In this document: piece after piece, positions 1-5,316 of the stretch
Position numbering within the stretch: the first letter of the stretch is position 1
Layout: each line of letters opens with the position of its first letter
NCBI GenBank assembly: GCA_027311125.1
Contig: DAICZO010000349.1
Span: 1 to 7,541, forward strand
DNA length: 7,541 nt
Direction: 5' to 3'
Source of the DNA: Acidobacteriaceae bacterium
GTDB taxonomy: Bacteria; Acidobacteriota; Terriglobia; Terriglobales; Acidobacteriaceae
The notes under the pieces: model-generated
What the model saw: the letters and a program-made list of their open reading frames with translations, nothing else
What the model was told of the DNA's origin: nothing
Database searches by the model: none
Made by a program: the position numbers and the translations under genes

Positions 1-109
1 GGAAGGGAGCGATGCCGGAGGTTCCGGAGAAGAGGGCGGAGCGGAACTCGTCGATGGAGGAGCCGATGGGGGTGACGCAGCCGAGGCCGGTGACTACAAC
101 ACGATGCAA
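1..109 (-). CDS. Beta-ketoacyl-ACP synthase (FabF/KAS II-like), N-terminal fragment
   Basis: Only the first 36 codons are in the window; the rest lies beyond the left edge. The translation begins (M/L)HRVVVTGLGCVTPIG and continues SSIDEFRSALFSGTSGIAPF. This is the standard opening of FabF-type condensing enzymes: a first beta strand VVVTGLG, then the (V/M)TP(I/L)G turn, then a helix leading to 'L..G.SGI'. The family condenses an ACP-bound malonyl unit with an acyl chain. The active-site Cys and His residues are outside the window, so catalytic competence, or a chain-length-factor role, cannot be judged. I chose a TTG start because no ATG lies in frame nearby and a GAAGGA ribosome site sits 9 nt upstream of it. 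It lies 29 bp downstream of the acyl carrier protein gene on the same strand, so the two are probably co-transcribed and may work together on the starter chain for the polyketide synthase. Confidence 0.85.
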   Translation of the reverse strand, partial: MHRVVVTGLGCVTPIGSSIDEFRSALFSGTSGIAPF

Positions 110-138
110 GAGATGAGTTCCTTCACAGAGAGATAAGA

Positions 139-405
139 CTAGTTTACGGCGGGCGGCGGTGCAGGGGTCTCCTGAAGGAGTTTTTCTACTCCGCGGACGA
201 CGTCGCCGACAGTTTTGAGGCTGCTGAGAGCGTCGTCGGGGATGACGATGGCGAAGGCCTCTTCAACCTCGAAAGAGAGATTGATCTTGTCGAGCGAGTC
301 GATGTTGAGAGAGTCGAAGGTGGTGTCGAGGGTGATGGTTTCAGGCGCGAGGTTCTTCGATTTTGCGATGAGCTGGATGCAGCGATTTGCGACGTGGTCA
401 ATCAT
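139..405 (-). CDS. Acyl carrier protein
   Basis: An 88-residue acidic protein of normal ACP size. The helix-2 motif FDSLNIDSLDKINLSFEVEE contains the DSL signature, with Ser37 as the expected 4'-phosphopantetheine attachment site. It is followed by the family's usual acidic helix 2 and the 'IPDD' turn near residue 55. It would carry acyl or beta-ketoacyl thioesters in the cytoplasm. The last ~12 residues form a proline/alanine-rich tail (ETPAPPPAVN), which is longer than helix 4 of housekeeping AcpP; it may be a flexible linker or simply unstructured. The ATG has only a weak ribosome site (AAGGGG about 12-13 nt upstream). It lies between the flavoprotein gene (80 bp gap) and the ketosynthase gene (29 bp gap). 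This placement marks it as a pathway-specific carrier rather than the fatty-acid-synthesis AcpP, which is an inference from context. Confidence 0.93.
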   Translation of the reverse strand: MIDHVANRCIQLIAKSKNLAPETITLDTTFDSLNIDSLDKINLSFEVEEAFAIVIPDDALSSLKTVGDVVRGVEKLLQETPAPPPAVN

Positions 406-485
406 AGGCGGCTGCGGTCCCCTTGGGGTTCAAAATTACAAGGATGGGGATGGGAAGTAAAGCAGTGGGTGTGGATAGGGGAGGA

Positions 486-1715
486 TTATCCGGCGAGGAT
501 ATGGGCTCCGGTGGCGATGAGGCCGCGGGAACCGAGGATCTGGACGGGTGCGTGGCCGACGTGCGTCTGGAGGAGTTGCTCGAAGAGCTGGGGTCGACGG
601 TGGAAGGCGTTGAGGGCTTTGCTGCGGAGGAAGGGGGAGCTATCCATCAGGAGCATGGTGCGGGCCATGAAGTGGGGGAGGCGGTGCATGGCGACGTGGG
701 CCTTCTGGTAGGCGGCGAGGTTGTTGGCCTGGAGCGCGTCGGCGAGTGCGAGAGCCTGGCGGAAGCAGAGGGCGAGACCTTCTCCGGTGACGGCGTCGAC
801 AGAGCCGGAGGCATCGCCGATGAGGGCGATGTTGTCGCGGGTGACGCGGTGGAGCTTGCGGCTGAGGGTGATGGAGCCACGCGGCCGATCGCTGGGGAGA
901 GCCGTGGCGAGATGCGCGAGCAGGTCGGGGAAGAAGCTGAGCGCCTGCGGGATGGACTCGAATTTGTGGTGGGCGACGAAGGCGATGCAGACTTCGTTAG
1001 AGGAGATGGGGGTGACGTAGGCCTGGCCGTGGTCGCTCCAGTAGACCTCGACGTAGTCGGTCCAGGGGGCGATGGCGAAGTGCTGGCGGAGGCCGATGCG
1101 ACGCGCGGCGATGGAGGCTTTATCGAGTCCGGCAGCGGCGCGGATGCGGGACTGGTGGCCGTCGGCGCCGACGAGGTAGCGGGCGCGGGTGGTGTGACGG
1201 GAGGTGTGGATGAGGGTGGTCGTTCCCTGCCCCGAGATGGTGTTGGTGGTGGATTCCTGAGCGGTTTGCTTTACGAGCGTCTCCCAACTGAGGTGAACGC
1301 CGAGGGCGACGGCACGATCGAGGAGGAGTTGGTGCAGGAGCACACGCTTCATGCCGCGGCCGTGGCCCTGAGGGAACTCTGCCTGAGTGTTGCGGGCGGG
1401 GCGACGGCGGTTGGGCGAGCCGATGAAGCGGATGCCGCGGAAGTGATGGCTTTCGGTGGTGGCGAGGTCTACGCCGAGCTGGTCGAGAGCCTGGACGGTG
1501 TCGGGCATGAGGCCTTCGCCGCAGGCTTTGTCGATGGGTGGCTTCATACCATCGGCGACTTCGACGGAGAGACCGTGCATGGCGGCGGCGATGGCGCAGG
1601 CGAGGCCAGCGGGGCCCCCGCCTGCGATGAAGACATCGACGGATCTTACGACGGACGGTTCTACTTCTTTGGTAACAAAAGGATTGCGAGTTTGAAGCTT
1701 CGGTTCAACGTACAT
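486..1715 (-). CDS. FAD-dependent oxidoreductase (geranylgeranyl reductase / aromatic hydroxylase superfamily)
   Basis: 409 residues, the usual length of this superfamily. A Rossmann strand (VDVFIAGGGPAG, glycines at 32-34 and 37) binds FAD, with an acidic residue (Asp55) at the end of the next strand for the ribose. A KACGEG motif (63-68) resembles the conserved Cys-Gly-Glu-Gly segment of geranylgeranyl reductase-like flavoproteins. GADG at 183-186 is the second nucleotide-binding motif, and GDASG...TGEG (300-313) is the FAD pyrophosphate/ribityl motif. There is no membrane segment, so it is probably cytosolic or peripheral. In characterised phenolic-lipid clusters, such as SrsC beside the type III PKS SrsA in Streptomyces griseus, a flavoprotein hydroxylates the alkylresorcinol toward a hydroquinone; the same role here is inference, and a reductase role is equally open. 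It starts 21 bp after the polyketide synthase stop codon with only a weak AGGCAGG ribosome site, which suggests translation coupled to the upstream gene. The first ~25 residues precede the FAD fold, so a slightly later start is possible. Confidence 0.9.
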   Translation of the reverse strand: MYVEPKLQTRNPFVTKEVEPSVVRSVDVFIAGGGPAGLACAIAAAMHGLSVEVADGMKPPIDKACGEGLMPDTVQALDQLGVDLATTESHHFRGIRFIGSPNRRRPARNTQAEFPQGHGRGMKRVLLHQLLLDRAVALGVHLSWETLVKQTAQESTTNTISGQGTTTLIHTSRHTTRARYLVGADGHQSRIRAAAGLDKASIAARRIGLRQHFAIAPWTDYVEVYWSDHGQAYVTPISSNEVCIAFVAHHKFESIPQALSFFPDLLAHLATALPSDRPRGSITLSRKLHRVTRDNIALIGDASGSVDAVTGEGLALCFRQALALADALQANNLAAYQKAHVAMHRLPHFMARTMLLMDSSPFLRSKALNAFHRRPQLFEQLLQTHVGHAPVQILGSRGLIATGAHILAG

Positions 1716-1736
1716 TCAGCCTGCCTGATGGATTAA

Positions 1737-2801
1737 TCACCACTGTAGTAAGACGAGTTCAGAACAAAAAGCGGGTCCCATGGCAGCGAGAATGCTGTAA
1801 GTCCCTGGCTTTCCGGGGTTGTTGACGAGGTAATCCTCGAGGACGGCGAGGACGGAGGCTGCGGAGAGGTTGCCGACTTCGCGCAGCGACTTCCAGGACG
1901 GGGCGAGGGCATCGGGTGGGAGGCTGAGACAGGTTTCCATGGCTTCGAGCACCTTGGGGCCACCGCTGTGAAAGATGTAGCTGGAGATATCGGAGAGTTG
2001 GAGATTGTTGTGGCTGAGGAAGCCCTGGACGTCAGAGAGCAGGTTGTCGTTGACGACCTTGGGGACGTCGGGGGAGAGAACGATTTTGAAGCCTAGATCG
2101 CCGATGGTCCAGCCCATGACGTGCTGGGTGTCGCGATAGAAGGTGGAGCGGGTGTCGAGGATGCGGGGACTGGGGCGCTGGGTGTTGGCGAGCTTGCTGT
2201 TGGCACCGGCTACGACTACGGCAGCGGCTCCGTCGGCGAAGAGGCCGGTGGAGATGAGGTTGGCGATGGACTGATCGTCATCCTGCCAGGTGAGGGAGCA
2301 GAGTTCGACGGAGAGCAAGAGTGCGATCTGGTCGGGGAAGGCACGGACGTAGTCGGCTGCGCGGGCGATGCCGGCTGCTCCTGCGACGCAGCCGAGTCCG
2401 AAGATGGGGGTGCGCTTGACGTTGACCGGGAAGGGCATGAGGTTAATGAGGCGGGCGTCGATGGTGGGGCTGGCGATGCCGGTGACGGAGGCGAAGAAGA
2501 TGGCAGAGATATCGGCTGCGGTGATGCCAGCGGCCTCGAGTGCGCGGGTGACGGCTTGCTGGCCGAGTTCAACGGCAGCAGCGATCCAGGCGGTATTGGT
2601 CTGGCCAAAGCCGACGAGCGAGGGATATGCCTCCAAGGGGAAGACCAGGTTGCGGAAGTCTACGCCGCAGTTGGCGTGGAGGCGGTTGAGGATGCGGGGC
2701 TCTTCCATTTTGCCTTCCCAACGCTGGGCGAGGGCTTTGGTGATTTCGGCCTGAGGATAACGATGAGGGGGGTAGGCCGTGCCGACTGATGAGATACGCA
2801 T
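1737..2801 (-). CDS. Type III polyketide synthase (chalcone/stilbene synthase family)
   Basis: 354 residues, the normal length for the family. The full catalytic triad is visible: Cys138 in FGLGCVAGAAG, His278 in IFHSGGPKVLEAM and Asn311 in VGNLSAASVL. Other family landmarks are GFGQTN near residue 64, FADGAAAVVV near 188 and the C-terminal MGPAFCSELVLLQW. These homodimeric enzymes extend a CoA- or ACP-borne starter with malonyl-CoA, using one active site, and cyclise the chain to resorcinols, pyrones or naphthols. The small-residue cyclisation loop near the C terminus reads GPA where most homologues have GPG. The adjacent flavoprotein, ACP and ketosynthase point to a long-chain alkylresorcinol, alkylpyrone or derived quinone, but starter and chain length cannot be read from the sequence. 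It appears to be the first gene of a four-gene minus-strand operon. An AAAGGG ribosome site sits about 11 nt before the ATG, and I found no convincing promoter in the 154 bp upstream. Confidence 0.95.
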   Translation of the reverse strand: MRISSVGTAYPPHRYPQAEITKALAQRWEGKMEEPRILNRLHANCGVDFRNLVFPLEAYPSLVGFGQTNTAWIAAAVELGQQAVTRALEAAGITAADISAIFFASVTGIASPTIDARLINLMPFPVNVKRTPIFGLGCVAGAAGIARAADYVRAFPDQIALLLSVELCSLTWQDDDQSIANLISTGLFADGAAAVVVAGANSKLANTQRPSPRILDTRSTFYRDTQHVMGWTIGDLGFKIVLSPDVPKVVNDNLLSDVQGFLSHNNLQLSDISSYIFHSGGPKVLEAMETCLSLPPDALAPSWKSLREVGNLSAASVLAVLEDYLVNNPGKPGTYSILAAMGPAFCSELVLLQW

Positions 2802-2955
2802 GCGTGTGATTGCCCTTTGAGTGTTGCGAAGCTGTGATGGCGAAACTGAGAAGGTTGGACTAGCGAAGTAACTGATTCGTTAGCAGATGGGCGGAGTAGA
2901 AGCAGGATGATCGCTCGACGAGTGGGGCGACGAGCGGCAAATTGGGGGGAGAAAA
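2802..2955. other. Intergenic region before the type III PKS operon
   Basis: A 154 bp gap between two minus-strand genes. It should hold the promoter of the polyketide synthase operon and the end of the TPR-protein transcript. I see no good -35/-10 pair on the minus strand. A 6 bp inverted repeat (CGCTCG at 2912-2917, CGAGCG at 2931-2936, 13 nt loop) has no following T-run on the minus strand, so it is a poor terminator. Read-through from the TPR gene into the operon cannot be excluded. Confidence 0.4.
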
Positions 2956-3846
2956 CTAGGGGATCCGCTCAATCTGGCGAGCGTAGACGGTGTTCTGGGG
3001 ATACTCCTTTTGGAGGGCGAGGAGGATGTTGCGGGCCTCCTGGGGGTGGTTGTCGCGGAGTGCGGCTACGGCGAGCATCATGCGGGCGAAGGGTGCGAGA
3101 TAGAATCCCTGACTGGCGGTGATGTGGAGCAGGCGGATGCCCTCTTCGCGATCGGTAGCTGCGCCGGTAAGGCCAAGAATCCAGCGGAGCGGAGCGGATT
3201 TGAGGCTGAGCATGTAGTTTTCTACCCCGCTGGCGAGGTAAGCGTCGTAGAGGGTGGGGTTGAGGGCGAGAGCTTGTTTGGAGTAGGCGCTGGCCTCTTT
3301 GCTGAGGTTGAGTGCGGTGATGTCTCGCTTTTCGATGAGCAAGGCGTAGTCGGAGCGCATGCCGGCGAGGAGAGTTTTGACGTAGAAGGCAGAGGCGTCG
3401 CGGGGGTTGCGCTGGATGGCGGCATCGGCCAGGACTGCGGCCTGGGCGACGCGATCGTCGAAGGCTTTGCGAATGGCAGGATCGGGGGTCAGGCGCTGGC
3501 GGTTGTCGAAGCGTGTCTGGTCGGCGAAGAGTTCGACGTCAATGATATGGAGGCGGTCGAACTCGGAGAAGAGGTAGGCGGCCGCATCCGCTGCGGGGCC
3601 CATGGGGTCTTCGGGGTGAGCGGTCATCCATTGCTGAAAGTGCTGGTGGGCGGCGGGGAAGGCGAGGTTGTAGAGGTCGTGGTACCCGTCGTTGAGGGGG
3701 TTGCCAGAGAGTGGGTTGGCAGCTTGAGCAGGGGGGGTGAGTGCCAGAGGAGCCAGAACAACCAGTGCCAGCAGAGTTCTGCTAAACCAGCGCCGCACTG
3801 GAGCGGGGGTTGGAGGGAGTGTGCGTATTGGAGCGGAATGGGGCAT
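2956..3846 (-). CDS. Exported TPR-like repeat protein, function unknown
   Basis: I place the start at ATG 3846, giving 296 residues. It has an AAGGA ribosome site 4 nt upstream and is followed by a signal peptide: a basic stretch RRWFSR (18-23), a hydrophobic core LLALVVLAPLAL, and a likely cleavage site after PPAQA (residue 42). The reading frame stays open upstream to 3972, but that extension is arginine-rich, lacks a ribosome site and would bury the signal peptide. The mature part (~254 residues) is helical with TPR-like spacing: alanine- and aromatic-rich repeats such as 'AYSKQALALNPTLYDAYLASG', and near the C terminus 'AAFARMM...EARNILLALQKEYPQN'-type helices ending in a typical TPR turn. 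TPR proteins act as binding scaffolds; the partner here is unknown. It probably acts in the periplasm or at the outer membrane. No lipobox is present. It is on the same strand as the polyketide genes but separated by 154 bp, so a shared function is not supported. Confidence 0.8.
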   Translation of the reverse strand: MPHSAPIRTLPPTPAPVRRWFSRTLLALVVLAPLALTPPAQAANPLSGNPLNDGYHDLYNLAFPAAHQHFQQWMTAHPEDPMGPAADAAAYLFSEFDRLHIIDVELFADQTRFDNRQRLTPDPAIRKAFDDRVAQAAVLADAAIQRNPRDASAFYVKTLLAGMRSDYALLIEKRDITALNLSKEASAYSKQALALNPTLYDAYLASGVENYMLSLKSAPLRWILGLTGAATDREEGIRLLHITASQGFYLAPFARMMLAVAALRDNHPQEARNILLALQKEYPQNTVYARQIERIP

Positions 3847-3911
3847 AGATTCCTTGGTGATTTGACTCTGTATCGACGGAATAAGCATTGAGCGATGCGC
3901 TCGCCTATGGC

Positions 3912-3942
3912 TATATAGACCCCGCCGCAGCAGGCATGTCGC
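3912..3942 (-). promoter_or_regulatory. Possible sigma-70-type promoter of the TPR-protein gene
   Basis: On the minus strand TATATA (complement of 3912-3917) is a plausible -10 box. GCGACA (complement of 3937-3942) is a weak -35 with a rather long 19 bp spacer. Transcription would start near 3905, giving a ~60 nt leader before the chosen ATG at 3846. This would also place the longer upstream reading-frame starts outside or at the very edge of the transcript, which fits the short start. The match to consensus is poor at -35. Confidence 0.25.
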
Positions 3943-3972
3943 GTTGGATGCGCGACGAGCACGTGTTGGCAC

Positions 3973-4154
3973 GGACGGATGCCCGCGTAAGACGATTATA
4001 GGAGCTGGGATCGCTGGATCTGAGGCTGAATGGATGGAGCAGCAGGATTTTGCGGAGAGTTTGGAGCGATTGGGAAGTTAATTAGTACTTGTGAAAACTA
4101 TTGCTCACTATGCGCAGAATTCTATCGAAATACATTGAAATATAAGGGTTTTAG
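3973..4154. other. Divergent intergenic region, upstream control region of the first PEP-CTERM gene
   Basis: The gene-free stretch runs from 3847 to 4321 (475 bp) between the divergent TPR-protein and PEP-CTERM genes. From about 4080 the base composition turns AT-rich compared with the surrounding coding DNA. I find no reading frame with coding character and no RNA gene. It contains a short GTGA-N10-TCAC palindrome at 4091-4108. It also contains a TATAAG hexamer at 4141-4146 that resembles a -10 box but lacks a good -35. The sigma-54-like element and the leader inverted repeat that follow are listed separately. Confidence 0.5.
4091..4108. promoter_or_regulatory. Candidate activator-binding palindrome upstream of PEP-CTERM gene 1
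   Basis: GTGA at 4091-4094 and TCAC at 4105-4108 form a short inverted repeat centred at 4099.5, which is 58.5 bp upstream of the -24 GG at 4158. The second PEP-CTERM gene has a GTG...CAC site with the same centre-to-GG distance. Read on the complementary strand, this site also resembles that one (shared GCAA-N3-TTTTCACA). The position suits an enhancer site for a sigma-54 activator. The arms are short, so chance is a real possibility. Confidence 0.3.
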
Positions 4155-4172
4155 TTTGGCCACTTACATGCA
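4155..4172 (+). promoter_or_regulatory. Sigma-54 (RpoN)-like -24/-12 promoter of PEP-CTERM gene 1
   Basis: The sequence TTTGGCCACTTACATGCA has GG at 4158-4159 and GC at 4170-4171, exactly 10 bp apart. This is the invariant spacing of sigma-54 promoters (TGGCAC-N5-TTGC(A/T)). TGGC at -24 matches; the -12 part is ATGCA instead of TTGCA. Transcription would start near 4183 and leave a ~139 nt leader. The same TTTGGCCA-N6-TGC pattern recurs before the paralogue. A sigma-70 alternative is TATAAG at 4141, without a convincing -35. Confidence 0.5.
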
Positions 4173-4193
4173 ATGACGTTCATGTACAGAATC

Positions 4194-4248
4194 CATGTGC
4201 AAAGACCCGAGCTATTGATTACGGGAATTTGGCAGGGATTTGCACATG
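4194..4248 (+). repeat. Inverted repeat / potential stem-loop in the leader of PEP-CTERM gene 1
   Basis: CATGTGCAAA (4194-4203) and TTTGCACATG (4239-4248) are perfect 10 bp complements around a 35 nt loop. The helix can continue inward with CCC (4206-4208) and GGG (4235-4237) across a small GA/A internal loop. It begins about 11 nt after the predicted sigma-54 start site and ends 73 nt before the ATG. It is not followed by a T-run, so it is not a terminator. It could stabilise the 5' end of the mRNA, control translation, or act as a DNA operator with two half-sites about 45 bp apart. Confidence 0.55.
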
Positions 4249-4321
4249 TACCAAAGGTTTGTCAGCGGGATGTAAATTTTTGTACCCCGTCGTACGGTGA
4301 CGGAATTTTCAGGAGGAACAC

Positions 4322-5038
4322 ATGAAGAATATTTTGAAGCTCTCTGCTTTGGCAGTAGCACTCGTGGCAACCGCGACGTATGCGTCTGCTAGTCCCTTTC
4401 CACCAGACACGATCCAACTTGGAAGCTATGCCACCGGTTGGTCGAACATGGGCAATGCCAATACGGCAATGAACTTTGCCGGATTTGATTCCATGTCCAA
4501 CATGCCTACGTCGGGCGTAGGTAACTCCTTTTACGAGAACCCGAGCAATGTGTGGAGTGCGGCCCTGCCGAACTCGACATGGGTTGGATCTACGTCTACC
4601 TCTGGACCAGTTGGTACGGTGAATCCCGACTTCGGTTTCTATACCTACACGACGAACTTCTCAGCGCTGATGCCTTACTACTCTGGCACGTTGTCGGTGT
4701 TGGCGGACGATACGACGGCTGTGTATCTGAATGGCAACCTGCTGATTCCGGCGGGTGCACTGGGTTCGGATACGCATTGTGCGGACAAGGCACCTACCTG
4801 CGGCGTGGTTGACACGGTCTCGTTGCATGGCGTGGCGTTGAACAACGGCGAGATGTGGAACACGTTGACCTTCGTGGTGCAGCAGGCTGGCACCGGGCCG
4901 GTTGGCGGCGTGGGCGATCCTTCGGGCGTAGACTTTAGCGCATCGTTGACCAGCGTTCCTGAGCCGAGCACCTTGATGATGCTGGGTACGGGTCTTCTGG
5001 GTTCGGCTGGAGCCCTGTTCCGCCGGATGCGTTCGTAG
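4322..5038 (+). CDS. PEP-CTERM sorting-domain surface protein, paralogue 1
   Basis: 238 residues. A signal peptide (MKNILK, hydrophobic core 7-19, likely cut after ASA at 23) is followed by an extracytoplasmic domain rich in Thr, Ser, Gly, Asn and aromatic residues. The C-terminal tail has VPEPST (PEP at 213-215), a hydrophobic span about 217-233 and the basic end RRMRS. That tripartite tail is the signal recognised by exosortase (XrtA/EpsH family), which sorts proteins to the cell surface in bacteria that make exopolysaccharide. The central segment ADDTTAVYLNG (128-138), in a beta-rich context, recalls the calcium/sugar-binding face of PA14-like or lectin-like folds, but I would not assign a ligand. 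Cys153 and Cys160 (HCADKAPTC) could form a disulfide. Translation is strongly set by AGGAGG 5 nt before the ATG. A terminator follows the stop, so it is probably monocistronic. No exosortase gene is in the window. Confidence 0.93.
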   Translation: MKNILKLSALAVALVATATYASASPFPPDTIQLGSYATGWSNMGNANTAMNFAGFDSMSNMPTSGVGNSFYENPSNVWSAALPNSTWVGSTSTSGPVGTVNPDFGFYTYTTNFSALMPYYSGTLSVLADDTTAVYLNGNLLIPAGALGSDTHCADKAPTCGVVDTVSLHGVALNNGEMWNTLTFVVQQAGTGPVGGVGDPSGVDFSASLTSVPEPSTLMMLGTGLLGSAGALFRRMRS

Positions 5039-5062
5039 TCCATCGAGAAGAGTGATGACGAG

Positions 5063-5090
5063 TGGGCAGCCCTAACGGGCTGCCCATTTT
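5063..5090 (+). terminator. Intrinsic terminator of PEP-CTERM gene 1
   Basis: A perfect 10 bp GC-rich stem, TGGGCAGCCC (5063-5072) with GGGCTGCCCA (5077-5086), and a TAAC loop are followed by TTTT. It starts 24 nt after the stop codon. It separates the transcript from the second paralogue and supports independent transcription of each gene. Confidence 0.9.
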
Positions 5091-5121
5091 GCTGGTCAGA
5101 CGACACTTTTGCCATTTTTGA

Positions 5122-5137
5122 GTGCAACTTTTTTCAC
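5122..5137. promoter_or_regulatory. Candidate activator-binding palindrome upstream of PEP-CTERM gene 2
   Basis: GTG (5122-5124) and CAC (5135-5137) flank a T-rich centre. The midpoint is 58.5 bp upstream of the -24 GG at 5188, matching the site before paralogue 1. The segment GTGCAACTTTTTTCACA resembles the reverse complement of that site. The arms are only 3 bp, so the support is positional rather than statistical. Confidence 0.28.
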
Positions 5138-5184
5138 ATTGTCGAGATGGGTTCCTTGTATCTAGTTGATTTCAAGAAGTTTTT

Positions 5185-5202
5185 TTTGGCCATGTGGTTG
5201 CT
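5185..5202 (+). promoter_or_regulatory. Sigma-54 (RpoN)-like -24/-12 promoter of PEP-CTERM gene 2
   Basis: TTTGGCCATGTGGTTGCT has GG at 5188-5189 and GC at 5200-5201 with the exact 10 bp spacing. The -24 TGGC and the -12 TTGCT match the sigma-54 consensus, and only the CA after TGGC differs. An oligo-T run (5181-5187) lies just upstream, as is common at such promoters. The predicted start near 5213 gives a ~104 nt leader. An extended -10 sigma-70 element (TGCTATATG, 5199-5207) overlaps it and is the main alternative, but no -35 box is present at the right distance. Confidence 0.55.
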
Positions 5203-5217
5203 ATATGAGCGTGTAGT

Positions 5218-5265
5218 CAAACACCATACGGCTGCAACCAACTGAGCGTCAACTGTGGGTGTTTG
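5218..5265 (+). repeat. Inverted repeat / potential stem-loop in the leader of PEP-CTERM gene 2
   Basis: CAAACACC (5218-5225) and GGTGTTTG (5258-5265) are perfect 8 bp complements around a 32 nt loop. They start about 5 nt after the predicted sigma-54 start site. The arms are unrelated in sequence to those before paralogue 1, but the position, arm size and loop size are similar. No T-run follows. An mRNA 5' stability or translation-control structure, or an operator, are the options. Confidence 0.45.
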
Positions 5266-5316
5266 GAGACGATTTTCAGACAGGCCCCGCTGAAGGCGGA
5301 ACACTTAGGAGGAAAC

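Noticed and set aside
423..1736. Long plus-strand open frame (437 codons) opposite the flavoprotein gene
   Set aside because: Its translation is Gly/Glu/Ala/Val-rich without any motif, while the minus strand holds a complete FAD-binding fold. It is an antisense shadow of high-GC codon use.
2121..2789. Plus-strand open frame (222 codons) opposite the type III PKS
   Set aside because: Low-complexity Gly/Asp/Glu composition and no motif; the minus strand has the intact Cys-His-Asn triad.
2912..2936. CGCTCG/CGAGCG inverted repeat as a terminator of the TPR-like gene
   Set aside because: Only a 6 bp stem with a 13 nt loop and no T-run on the minus strand.
3010..3891. Plus-strand open frame (293 codons) opposite the TPR-like gene
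   Set aside because: Same low-complexity composition as other antisense shadows; the minus-strand frame has a signal peptide and ribosome site.
3847..3972. N-terminal extension of the TPR-like protein to position 3972
   Set aside because: Arg-rich extension without a ribosome site that would bury the signal peptide; the possible -10 box also falls inside it.
5263..5316. Upstream TTG start adding 18 residues to PEP-CTERM paralogue 2
   Set aside because: It would put a non-signal stretch before the signal peptide, lies in the leader repeat, and has no ribosome site, whereas AGGAGG precedes the ATG at 5317.
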